Part shown: piece after piece, positions 1-7,100 of the stretch
Position numbering within the stretch: position 1 is the first letter of the stretch
How the letters are laid out: each line of letters starts with the position of its first letter
Assembly (NCBI RefSeq): GCF_016892625.1
Contig: NZ_JAFEMW010000001.1
Location: 620,001 to 684,000, forward strand
Length of the DNA stretch: 64,000 nt
DNA from: Brevibacterium sp. RIT 803
Lineage (GTDB): Bacteria; Actinomycetota; Actinomycetes; Actinomycetales; Brevibacteriaceae
Reading direction: 5' to 3'
Program-made: the position numbers and the translations under genes
Notes under the pieces: generated by a model
Seen by the model: only the letters and a program-made list of their open reading frames with translations
Told to the model about the DNA's origin: nothing
The model's database searches: none

Positions 1-1
1 C

Positions 2-493
2 GGGAGCCTGCGCATCTGGCAGAAACTGTTCTTCACAGCGACTGCTTTGGGCGCGATCGGCTACTTCTACCTCGATGAGATCTACTACAAGTGGTTCTAC
101 GGCAGCCTCAATTTCGCCCACTTCGATGTCAGCATCCCCGAAGGCGTCGGCATCCGCCTTATCGTCGACATCGGCGCACTGCTCATGACATTGGCACTGC
201 TCATGTGGGTCGGCGACAAAGACACCATCCTCGCGAAGATCGGCCGGAACAGCCTGGCTGTCTATGTCCTCCACGGGTTCGTCGTCCGCGGACTTCAACC
301 TCTGCTCGACGATGTCGAGGGCGTACTCAGCTCTCCCCTGATCCTCGTCGTCTGTTTCTTCGTCGCGCTCCTCGCCACCTACGTGCTTTCGTGGGAACCA
401 TTTGAGAGAGCCCTGCGCTGGTATTCCTCCACCGTGACCGGTCTGCTGCTCAAACCGTTCTCGCCCCTACGGTCGAAACCCTCCCGCCACTAG
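2..493 (+). CDS. Membrane acyltransferase (acyltransferase-3-like), C-terminal part
   Basis: The open frame runs in from the left edge, so the start lies outside the window; about 163 residues are visible. They hold roughly four hydrophobic spans, including one around LIVDIGALLMTLALLMW and one around LILVVCFFVALLATYVLSW. Between them is IGRNSLAVYVLHGFVVRG, which resembles the end of acyltransferase-3 / OpgC-like membrane acyltransferases, where the last helices carry a G-x-N-S-L-x-x-Y-x-x-H pattern. Such enzymes O-acylate sugars or envelope glycans at the membrane. The tail after the last helix is short and basic (KPFSPLRSKPSRH), as expected for a cytoplasmic end. Acceptor and donor cannot be told from this part. 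Family assignment is moderate because the catalytic N-terminal half is missing. Confidence 0.6.
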   Translation, partial: GSLRIWQKLFFTATALGAIGYFYLDEIYYKWFYGSLNFAHFDVSIPEGVGIRLIVDIGALLMTLALLMWVGDKDTILAKIGRNSLAVYVLHGFVVRGLQPLLDDVEGVLSSPLILVVCFFVALLATYVLSWEPFERALRWYSSTVTGLLLKPFSPLRSKPSRH

Positions 494-531
494 CCGGCCC
501 ACGGCGGCTCGTGCGACACTGCAGCGACCGC

Positions 532-537
532 TAGCAT
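532..537 (+). promoter_or_regulatory. Putative -10 box giving a leaderless transcript
   Basis: TAGCAT (pattern TANNNT) ends seven bases before the in-frame GTG at 545, the distance expected between a -10 hexamer and its transcription start. No Shine-Dalgarno sequence precedes either 536 or 545. This favours GTG 545 as a leaderless start of the regulator gene. No good -35 is visible. Confidence 0.35.
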
Positions 538-544
538 GGACCCC

Positions 545-1411
545 GTGGGTAGGAATGAGTCTGGCACCTTGAGCAGTTGGGAACTCGGCCGGTTCCTCAA
601 AAGCCGTCGAGACCAACTGAGACCGTTGGATGTGGGTCTGCCCTCTGGAACGAGGAGACGCGTCACCGGACTGCGCAGAGAAGAGGTCACCGTCCTCGCC
701 CATGTCGGGACTACCTGGTACACATGGTTGGAACAGGGACGAGACATCCACCCGTCCGAAGAGGTTCTCGTCTCGATCGCCGAGGCGCTGCGCCTCGCTC
801 CTGAGGAACGAGCACATCTCTTCCGCCTCGGCGGTTATCGCGGTCGCGCCGAATCTCCCGAAACCGGAGCCATCGACGACCGCCTGCAGACGATGCTCGA
901 GACGGTTATGCCCTTTCCCGCTATGGTCCACGATGTTGTGTATCAGTGGCAGTCCTACAACTCGACATACCGCTACCTCGTCGGGGATGCCGATGAGATC
1001 ACCGATGGCAGCTGCATCGTCCAGCTTCTGGAGAATCCCGAGTGGAAGCACGCCTTCCGCGACGATCCCAACGAGCTCAGGCTCCTCACTGCGAAGCTGC
1101 GCACCTCATTCGCTGAGTTCCCAGACGATCCTCGATGGCCGAATCTGCTTGAGCGCCTGCGCCGTCATACTGACTTCAGCCGGCATTGGGATAGTGGCAA
1201 TGTCGTGAGAGAGTCGTCGACGTCGAAGGTCATCGACAATCCCTGGGTCGGTCGACTCGACCTGATCTCGGTGGGATTCGTCGTTCAAGAGGACCGTAGG
1301 CTCACACTGTCGGTCCACCAGCCGACGAACCCTGCATCCAAGGATCGGCTGGAACAGCTTCAGAGGCTCATCGATTCGGACGAGGTCACCGCCGCCTCCC
1401 GGTACGCCTGA
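545..1411 (+). CDS. XRE-family regulator with MmyB-like ligand-binding domain
   Basis: This is a cytoplasmic DNA-binding protein of about 288 residues. The N-terminal helix-turn-helix (about residues 8-75) contains LGRFLKSRRDQL, TGLRREEVTVLA and WYTWLEQGRD, the usual signature of XRE/MmyB-type regulators. The remaining 180 or so residues match the size and pattern of the MmyB-like ligand-binding domain, including YLVGDADEITD and a phenylalanine/tryptophan-rich middle. I chose GTG 545 because a -10-like TAGCAT lies seven bases upstream; ATG 536 would add three residues. The gene converges on the MFS transporter at 1470-2975, and such regulators often control a neighbouring exporter or oxidoreductase. 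That pairing is an inference. The stop codon lies inside the tandem repeat at 1400-1465. Confidence 0.8.
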   Translation: MGRNESGTLSSWELGRFLKSRRDQLRPLDVGLPSGTRRRVTGLRREEVTVLAHVGTTWYTWLEQGRDIHPSEEVLVSIAEALRLAPEERAHLFRLGGYRGRAESPETGAIDDRLQTMLETVMPFPAMVHDVVYQWQSYNSTYRYLVGDADEITDGSCIVQLLENPEWKHAFRDDPNELRLLTAKLRTSFAEFPDDPRWPNLLERLRRHTDFSRHWDSGNVVRESSTSKVIDNPWVGRLDLISVGFVVQEDRRLTLSVHQPTNPASKDRLEQLQRLIDSDEVTAASRYA

Positions 1412-1465
1412 CATCGGTCACCGGTTCACCTGACAAGCCCGCCCGATTCGTCTGACAATTCTGCC
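1400..1465. repeat. 22-bp tandem repeat (3 copies) spanning the regulator stop codon
   Basis: Three head-to-tail units of exactly 22 bp lie at 1400-1421, 1422-1443 and 1444-1465. Each carries CTGACA at the same phase; in the first unit this TGA is the stop codon of the regulator. Units 2 and 3 agree at 16 of 22 positions and units 1 and 2 at 13 of 22, so the array has partly decayed. It fills the space between the two convergent genes. Confidence 0.6.
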
Positions 1466-1469
1466 CGGC

Positions 1470-2975
1470 TCAGCGGGCTGATTCGACGCTGCCGGCCCCG
1501 GCGAGGTGAGATCCGCTGCCGCGGTTGACGCGGACCAGGACGAGAGCACAGACGGCGAACACGAAGGAGAGCCCGATCTGCGCCGATGACAGTACGCCGA
1601 ACGATTCGATCGGGTCCGAGGCAGTGGCGAGCAGGGAGTAGAAAGCACCGAGTCCAGCGACTCCAGCGGCGATCCCGGCCTGCTGCATCGTCGAGATGAG
1701 CCCTCCCGTCATTCCAGCCAGCCGCCCGGGCACAGCTGCCATGACTGTGGCCACCAAGGGCGAGAACTGCAGAGCTTGGCCCACGGCAAGCGGCACCATC
1801 GGCACCTGCACCCACAGCTCCCACGCTTCGAGCGGAGCCAGAGTCACCATCGTGATTCCTGCGAGGCCAATCGCCTGTGCCCCGGCTCCGATGAGGAGCG
1901 TTGCGGGACCGCCTATGCGGGCCGTAATGCGATGGCACACCAGAGAGACCAGGAGGAAGATGAGGCAGAACGGAGCCAGAGCGACTCCAGACTCCCATGC
2001 CGGTTGGCCCAAGCGGATCTGCGTCAGCTGAGCAAAGTTGTACAGAAACGCGCCGTACCCGCCGAAATAGGCGAACGCCATGATCATCCCGACGAAGATC
2101 GCTGGATTCTTCAGCACGGTGGGCCCAAGCAGGGGCACAGGACTGTTCGGCTGGGAGACTGACATGATCTCGCGGTATCGCTGGTGAACAAGGAAACCAA
2201 CTGCGAAGACCACCGCCAGCCCGAGTAGCGAGAGGCTTCGAACGCTCCACCCTTCGTAGGGCCCCAATGACAATCCGGTGACGAAGCACGCGATGGTCAC
2301 TCCCAGCAGCAGCGCACCCGCTACGTCGATCCTCAGACCTGGTTCCCCAGCGTGCATGGGCAGCGATCGGCCGGCCCACGCCGCCACTGCTGCCGCCAAG
2401 GCGAAGACGATGAACGCTGAACGCCACCCGAGTTCGGTCCCTCCTAAGGAGATGATCCCACCGCCGAGGACTTGCCCGGCGACAGTGCCGACTCCGGAGA
2501 AGGCGGCGAACGTGCTGATCGCCCGTGCACGGGCCGACCCCGTAGTGTTGGACTGGATGAGGGCAAGTATCTGCGGCATCATCGCTGCCGCCGATACACC
2601 TTGCATCGTCCGAACGATGACAGCGGAGGCTCCGTTCCACGACAGGGCCACCATCACCGAGGTGATCGCGAGGGCGATCATCCCGCCGATGAACATTCGC
2701 CGCCGTCCGAATCGATCGCCGAGGCGTCCGCAGACAACGATGGCCGCAGCGAAGGAGGCCGCGAAGGCAGACACGATGAGCGAGAGCTGCACGGAGTCTG
2801 CGTCGAGGGTTGTCCGTATATCGGGGGCGGCGACATTCGCGAGCGCGAAGACGAACGTCGCCAAGAATGCGGCGAAATGCAGCGGCCACAGAGTCGGGCT
2901 GAACTGCCGACTGCCAGTGCCTGCCTTTGGCACGTGGTTCGCAGTTCTCTGGGTCATCTCCTCAGTGTTGCCCAT
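1470..2975 (-). CDS. MFS transporter of the drug:H+ antiporter (DHA2-like) type
   Basis: A 501-residue, very hydrophobic protein with about 14 predicted membrane spans, the size and layout of the DHA2 (QacA/EmrB) group. The loop between helices 2 and 3 reads GRLGDRFGRRRMF, the MFS motif A, and ANVAAPDIRTTLDAD in helix 1 is typical of this group. It probably exports a toxic compound with proton exchange; the substrate cannot be inferred. ATG 2975 is preferred because TATCGT on the minus strand ends six bases upstream, which would make the mRNA leaderless. A second ATG six codons in has a GAGGAG that touches it and is too close for good spacing. An inverted repeat at 2984-3005 sits over the promoter. 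It converges with the XRE regulator. Confidence 0.85.
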   Translation of the reverse strand: MGNTEEMTQRTANHVPKAGTGSRQFSPTLWPLHFAAFLATFVFALANVAAPDIRTTLDADSVQLSLIVSAFAASFAAAIVVCGRLGDRFGRRRMFIGGMIALAITSVMVALSWNGASAVIVRTMQGVSAAAMMPQILALIQSNTTGSARARAISTFAAFSGVGTVAGQVLGGGIISLGGTELGWRSAFIVFALAAAVAAWAGRSLPMHAGEPGLRIDVAGALLLGVTIACFVTGLSLGPYEGWSVRSLSLLGLAVVFAVGFLVHQRYREIMSVSQPNSPVPLLGPTVLKNPAIFVGMIMAFAYFGGYGAFLYNFAQLTQIRLGQPAWESGVALAPFCLIFLLVSLVCHRITARIGGPATLLIGAGAQAIGLAGITMVTLAPLEAWELWVQVPMVPLAVGQALQFSPLVATVMAAVPGRLAGMTGGLISTMQQAGIAAGVAGLGAFYSLLATASDPIESFGVLSSAQIGLSFVFAVCALVLVRVNRGSGSHLAGAGSVESAR

Positions 2976-2983
2976 CGGAACAC

Positions 2984-3005
2984 GATAAGGCAGAGTCTGC
3001 TTATC
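2984..3005. promoter_or_regulatory. Inverted repeat, putative operator of the MFS transporter
   Basis: GATAAGGCAGA and TCTGCTTATC form an inverted repeat around a single central G, with one unpaired base. It overlaps the putative -10 (TATCGT on the minus strand, plus-strand 2982-2987) and lies nine bases from the start codon, where a repressor would block transcription. Whether the neighbouring XRE protein or another regulator binds it is unknown. Confidence 0.45.
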
Positions 3006-3251
3006 CTGGCAGTCAGCGCACTAGGATAGGCCTGTTCGAGTCAAGCAGTGCACCAAGTTGGCCCTGACTAGGCGTGATCGGCGATTATGTCATTGTGACG
3101 ACCGCAACTGATGCTTCTGTGGTTCTATGCTTAGGTCCAGCTTTCTGAGTCCGTCGGACTGGCCCAGCCAACGCCGAGTGACTGACAGCGACCGCCGACC
3201 AATGCAGGTCCGCCGTTCCCGGTGGCTCTGCCTTCACAGTGGAGAGACTTC
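3006..3251 (+). other. Leader region of the homocysteine methyltransferase, with small hairpins
   Basis: About 245 bases without a gene. The part nearest the gene can fold: AGTCC-GTC-GGACT around 3147-3159 and GACC-AATGCA-GGTC around 3199-3212. The stretch GGACTGGCCC after the first hairpin faintly recalls the core of S-box (SAM-I) riboswitches, but the other conserved S-box segments are not recognisable. I record a possible structured leader and no riboswitch call. Confidence 0.2.
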
Positions 3252-4301
3252 ATGACTACCACCAATTCGTTGACCCAACGCCTCGACGCCGGTCCTGTGA
3301 TCTGTGCCGAGGGATTCCTGTTCGAACTCGAGAAGCGCGGCTACCTGTCCGCCGGAGAATTCGTGCCCGAGGTCGCGCTCGAATTCCCCGATGCCCTGCG
3401 CTCCCTGCACGTGGACTTCCAGCGTGCCGGATCGGACATCGTCGAAGCCTTCACCTACAACGGCCACCGCGAGAAGATGCGGGTCATCGGCAAAGAGGAT
3501 CTGCTCGAACCTCTCAACCGCTCCGCCCTGCAGATCGCTCGCAGCGTTGCCGATGCCAAGCCCGGCAACTTCATGGCCGGCAACATCTCGAACTCCAACA
3601 TCTGGGATCCCGAGAACGCCGATCGCCAAGCCGAAGTCCGCTCCATGTTCACCGAGATGGTGGGATGGGCCGTGGACGAAGGCGCCGATCTCATCATCGG
3701 TGAGACCTTCTACTTCGCCGGCGAAGCCATTGCTGCAGCCGAAATCGCCAAGGCCAGCGGGCTGCCCGTCGTCCTCACCCTCGCTCCCATGGCCTTCCAG
3801 GAGATGGCCGATGGTGTCGGCATCGTCGAGACCGCGCAGAAGCTCGAACAGCTGGGCGTCGACGTCGTCGGCCTCAACTGCTTCCGCGGACCCGCGACTA
3901 TGCTGCCGTGGCTGAAGGAGATCCGTGCGGCAGTGTCCTGTCACGTCGGCGCCCTGCCCATCCCCTACCGCACGACACAGGACGAGCCCACCTTCTTCAA
4001 CCTCTCCGACCCCCGCGCCGAGGTCGCTTCCCCGCACGGTCGCACCTTCCCCACGGCTCTCGATCCGCTGCAGACGAATCGCTACGAGATCGGCGCCTTC
4101 GCGAAGGAAGTCTACGAACTGGGCGTCAACTACATCGGCGTGTGCTGCGGCGCGACTCCGATGCACATCCGCGAGGTCGCCGAGGCGGTCGGACTGACCA
4201 CCGATGCCAGCCGGTTCTCGGAGAATATGAAGAACCACTTCATGTACGGCGACAACGAACGCCTCGCTGAGAACGTCGTCGCGCTCGGTTCCACCGCCTG
4301 A
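3252..4301 (+). CDS. Homocysteine S-methyltransferase (betaine-type)
   Basis: A 349-residue cytoplasmic enzyme of the Pfam S-methyl_trans family, which moves a methyl group from a donor such as betaine or S-methylmethionine to homocysteine, giving methionine. The zinc-binding cysteines are all present: Cys210 in VVGLNCFRG and the pair Cys298-Cys299 in YIGVCCGATP. The N-terminal EGFLFELEKRG replaces the usual DG-x-x-E start. Length and the block from NNSN-like NISNSNIWDP onward look closer to betaine-homocysteine methyltransferases than to MmuM, but the donor is not certain. ATG 3252 is chosen because GGAGAG lies at a good distance; a longer frame from 3222 has no ribosome site. The gene stands alone, preceded by a long leader. 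Confidence 0.85.
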   Translation: MTTTNSLTQRLDAGPVICAEGFLFELEKRGYLSAGEFVPEVALEFPDALRSLHVDFQRAGSDIVEAFTYNGHREKMRVIGKEDLLEPLNRSALQIARSVADAKPGNFMAGNISNSNIWDPENADRQAEVRSMFTEMVGWAVDEGADLIIGETFYFAGEAIAAAEIAKASGLPVVLTLAPMAFQEMADGVGIVETAQKLEQLGVDVVGLNCFRGPATMLPWLKEIRAAVSCHVGALPIPYRTTQDEPTFFNLSDPRAEVASPHGRTFPTALDPLQTNRYEIGAFAKEVYELGVNYIGVCCGATPMHIREVAEAVGLTTDASRFSENMKNHFMYGDNERLAENVVALGSTA

Positions 4302-4352
4302 GGCAAGCAGCAGTACCGCCTGCACGAAGGCGTCTGCATCTCAACGCACCAC

Positions 4353-4416
4353 AAGTGCCATAACCACTCGCCGCAAAGTGCCATAACCACTCGCCGCAAC
4401 GGGAGGTTATGGCACT
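4353..4416. repeat. Exact 23-bp tandem repeat with inverted 12-bp partner
   Basis: Two identical, directly adjoining 23-bp copies lie at 4353-4375 and 4376-4398. Each contains AGTGCCATAACC, and the exact inverse GGTTATGGCACT follows at 4405-4416. The right copy and the inverse can form a perfect 12-bp stem around a 16-base loop. The element sits between two convergent genes. A T-tract is missing, so it is not a standard terminator. It looks like a small dispersed repeat unit. Confidence 0.75.
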
Positions 4417-4510
4417 GAGTGTATCCAGCGCAGTCACCGGTGTCTGCAACGCAGCGACCGGTGCCAGCAGCGGTCGGCGGGCGATGTCAGCAGATGCAGC
4501 CGGCCATCGC

Positions 4511-5359
4511 CTAGCTCGACGATGTCTCGAGATCGTCGAGGGATACCTTGCCCTTGCGCACGGCGCGAAGCACACGGTATGTCCGGACCACCCGGGGCAG
4601 GGTGATGAGCAGCAGCCCGCCGAGCATGTTGAACGGGATGACGATTCCAAACCATTTCAGCAGATCCAGCATCGAGATATCCGCCCCGGCCAACATGGCC
4701 GCGAAGATGACGATCGCGTTGAGGGCACCGTGGAGCATGCCGAGGCCGATGAGCAGCAGACCCGATGCCATGCTGACGATGGCAAGAACGACGTCGTTCG
4801 AGGTGCCCTGTGACATCCGGGTGGACAACGTGACAGTGGCACCGGCCAAGAGCGACAGCGCGATCATCACCACCAAGGATGGTTGGTCGAGGTACTTCAT
4901 AGCCGTGTCGATCATCGTCGAGTGGTAGTCAGGAAGCGCCAGAACCATCAGCCCGGCAAAGGCGAGACCCCCGACGAGGTTGGTCACCAGGGTCACCGCC
5001 CACAGGCGGACGACCTGAAGAACATTGGCCTGGCCCGCGATCACGGCATTGATGGGCAGCAGAAACTCTTCGGTGAACAGCTCGGAGTGGGCAAGCTTCA
5101 GCGCCAGGAGACCAATGCCGAAGGCAAGACCGGCCAGCACGTCTGACCCCGTGGCCTGCTTGACCAGAATCATCGCCAGGATACCCAGGCCCACGTCGAC
5201 ACCGCCGAAGAACCCGGTGACGACAAGCTCCGGCCACTTCCGGTTCAGGCGCTTTGCCCCTGTGATCACGGTCGCTGTTGCCTCATCGACCAATTCGTCT
5301 TCGAGGTCGAAGTCATTCGTCCCTAGTCGCTGACGCTGCTCTCTCTGAGTCATTGTCAC
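4511..5359 (-). CDS. Formate/nitrite transporter family protein (YfdC-like)
   Basis: A 282-residue inner-membrane protein with six hydrophobic spans, the length and pattern of the FocA/NirC channel family. Characteristic pieces are GFFGGVDVGLGILAMILV in the first helix, KLAHSELFTEEFLLP, QGTSNDVVL and GLGMLHGALNAIVIF. The hydrophilic N terminus of about 40 residues (DFDLEDELVDEA) recalls the YfdC subgroup rather than FocA itself. These pentameric channels carry small monovalent anions such as formate or nitrite; the substrate here is open. The start is ambiguous: GTG 5359 or ATG 5353, and neither has a clear ribosome site. The gene is monocistronic with no functional partner next to it. Confidence 0.85.
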   Translation of the reverse strand: MTMTQREQRQRLGTNDFDLEDELVDEATATVITGAKRLNRKWPELVVTGFFGGVDVGLGILAMILVKQATGSDVLAGLAFGIGLLALKLAHSELFTEEFLLPINAVIAGQANVLQVVRLWAVTLVTNLVGGLAFAGLMVLALPDYHSTMIDTAMKYLDQPSLVVMIALSLLAGATVTLSTRMSQGTSNDVVLAIVSMASGLLLIGLGMLHGALNAIVIFAAMLAGADISMLDLLKWFGIVIPFNMLGGLLLITLPRVVRTYRVLRAVRKGKVSLDDLETSSS

Positions 5360-5626
5360 AGTGTATTTGTCAGACCTGTGCTTTCGTGGACCCGGTGCAC
5401 CCTCAGGCCGCGCAGCTATGGGACTGCACCTGCCAGAGATTCCAAATTGGAGACACCGACTGATCCGCGATCGATTCAGTCCCGCTGCACAGCTGGAGCG
5501 ATTCGCCCCTCACTGCACACCAGAAGCGCCAAAACACCCCGTTGCCACGAGATGTTTCAGCGCTCTTTGTGCGTGGTGCAGCCAAGTGGCCGCCTCAGAA
5601 AGACCACCAACGAGGCGAAACGCTAT
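5360..5626. other. Intergenic region without recognisable gene
   Basis: A 267-bp gap between two minus-strand genes. It should contain the promoter of the formate/nitrite-type channel near its left end. I see no convincing promoter, hairpin or conserved short gene in it; the short frames present look non-coding. Confidence 0.4.
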
Positions 5627-6970
5627 TTAGGTGTCTGCTTTGTGCAGCAGACTCCGCTCGTCCGCAGGGACTGTCTGAACTTGCTCAGCCTTTTTGAAGT
5701 CGTCCTGCCGCAGGACCAAAAGAGCTATCAGCGAAATTAGACCGGTCGCAACGAAGAAGTACCAAGGTGCGGTGATATCACCAGTGGTGGAGATGAACCA
5801 TGCAGCAATCAGGGGAGCACTTCCGCCGAAGATGGCCACCGGCAAATTGTACGCAACAGCAATCCCTGTCGACCGGATCCTCGTTGGCAGCAACTCCGTC
5901 ATTGTTGCGTAGGTGGACGACGCATAGAACCCGAATGAAAGAGCGCAGGCCATGAGCGGGAGGAAGAAGCTCACTGGCGTGGCTCCAGGAGCCGCCAAGA
6001 AGAACCACAACATCGACCCAGTAGCGGCGACTCCCGAAGTCAACAGGATCGGCTTCCGGCCCCACCGATCTGACATCATTCCGCCGATCGGCATGACGGC
6101 AGCAGACAGCAAACATGCACCGATCACGAACCAGAAGCGCACGGAATCCGAGAACTGCAGAATCTCGCTGATGAAGGTCGACGCATATGTGAGCACGAGG
6201 TAGAAGATCGACGCATGGACTGTGATGATGCAGAACACCAGCATGATTGCGCGCATCCAGGACAGCGTTTCGCGCAAAGGCGCCTTTGAGCTCTCCCCTG
6301 CGGCTACTATCGCTTGGAACTCTGGGCTATCTTCGAGTTTCAGCCGAATGTAGATCGCGACCAGTCCCAGCACACCTGCAAACAGGAACGGAAGCCTCCA
6401 TCCCCACACGAGCATCGACTCCGTACCGATGATGGCTGATAGCCCATTCGCGACGAGGCTTCCCAGAAGGAGTCCCAGGACGGCTGTTGTCATGAGCCAA
6501 CTTGTCGAATGCCCTCGTTTGCCCGGCCCGGCGTATTCGGCGATGAAGCTGGTCACAGTCCCGATCTCGCCTCCTGCGGAAAAACCTTGGATGCAACGGA
6601 GGAGAATCAGAAGGATCGGTGCTGCGACTCCGATAGTGCTGTAGGCCGGTAGGAGTCCGATACAACAGGTGGATCCGGCCATAAGTATCAGGACGATCAG
6701 CAGAGTCTGTTTCCGGCCAATCTTGTCCGCCATGGGCCCGAAGAATAACCCCCCAAGGGGTCGGATAAAGAAACTCAGTGCAAACACGGCAAAGCTGCTC
6801 AGCAGGGACACCGTCGGGTTCTCGGAGGCAAAGAATAACTGCCCCATGTACACGGCCAAGAACCCGTATATTCCGTAGTCGTACCACTCGATGACGTGCC
6901 CGGTCACGGCGCCTGCGAACGCTCTCTTTCGGCGTTGGCCGCTGACTTCCTGTATCTCGATTTCGCGCAT
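5627..6970 (-). CDS. MFS transporter, metabolite:H+ symporter (MHS) family
   Basis: A 447-residue, 12-span transporter. The opening GHVIEWYDYGIYGFLA and the loop GPMADKIGRKQTL are typical of the metabolite:H+ symporter family, which includes the ShiA, KgtP and ProP types. Members import organic acids, aromatic acids or betaines with protons. ATG 6970 is chosen because AAAGGTAG precedes it at about five bases; upstream in-frame starts lack a ribosome site. It is the last of three same-strand genes (PucR-type regulator, acyl-CoA ligase, transporter), and it plausibly brings in the acid that the ligase activates. By eye this stretch has lower GC than the rest of the window, which suggests separate ancestry. 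Confidence 0.85.
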   Translation of the reverse strand: MREIEIQEVSGQRRKRAFAGAVTGHVIEWYDYGIYGFLAVYMGQLFFASENPTVSLLSSFAVFALSFFIRPLGGLFFGPMADKIGRKQTLLIVLILMAGSTCCIGLLPAYSTIGVAAPILLILLRCIQGFSAGGEIGTVTSFIAEYAGPGKRGHSTSWLMTTAVLGLLLGSLVANGLSAIIGTESMLVWGWRLPFLFAGVLGLVAIYIRLKLEDSPEFQAIVAAGESSKAPLRETLSWMRAIMLVFCIITVHASIFYLVLTYASTFISEILQFSDSVRFWFVIGACLLSAAVMPIGGMMSDRWGRKPILLTSGVAATGSMLWFFLAAPGATPVSFFLPLMACALSFGFYASSTYATMTELLPTRIRSTGIAVAYNLPVAIFGGSAPLIAAWFISTTGDITAPWYFFVATGLISLIALLVLRQDDFKKAEQVQTVPADERSLLHKADT

Positions 6971-7100
6971 AGTTCTACCTTTCTCAGACGCGTCGCTGCG
7001 TCGACGAGGTACGTCATGACATTGGGCCATAACGCGGAATTGCTGCAATCATCCGCTGGGGCGAGTCGAAGCCGAGTTCGGCTCGACAAACCAGTGAACC

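Noticed and set aside
1426..2889. A 487-codon frame inside the MFS transporter on the same strand
   Set aside because: Its product is arginine-rich and not membrane-like; the other frame encodes a complete transporter.
3234..4325. A 363-codon open frame opposite the homocysteine methyltransferase
   Set aside because: Shadow frame without motifs; the plus strand has all three zinc cysteines.
4353..4416. A rho-independent terminator
   Set aside because: The stem is good but has no T-tract, the loop is long, and the exact direct repeat is not explained by termination.
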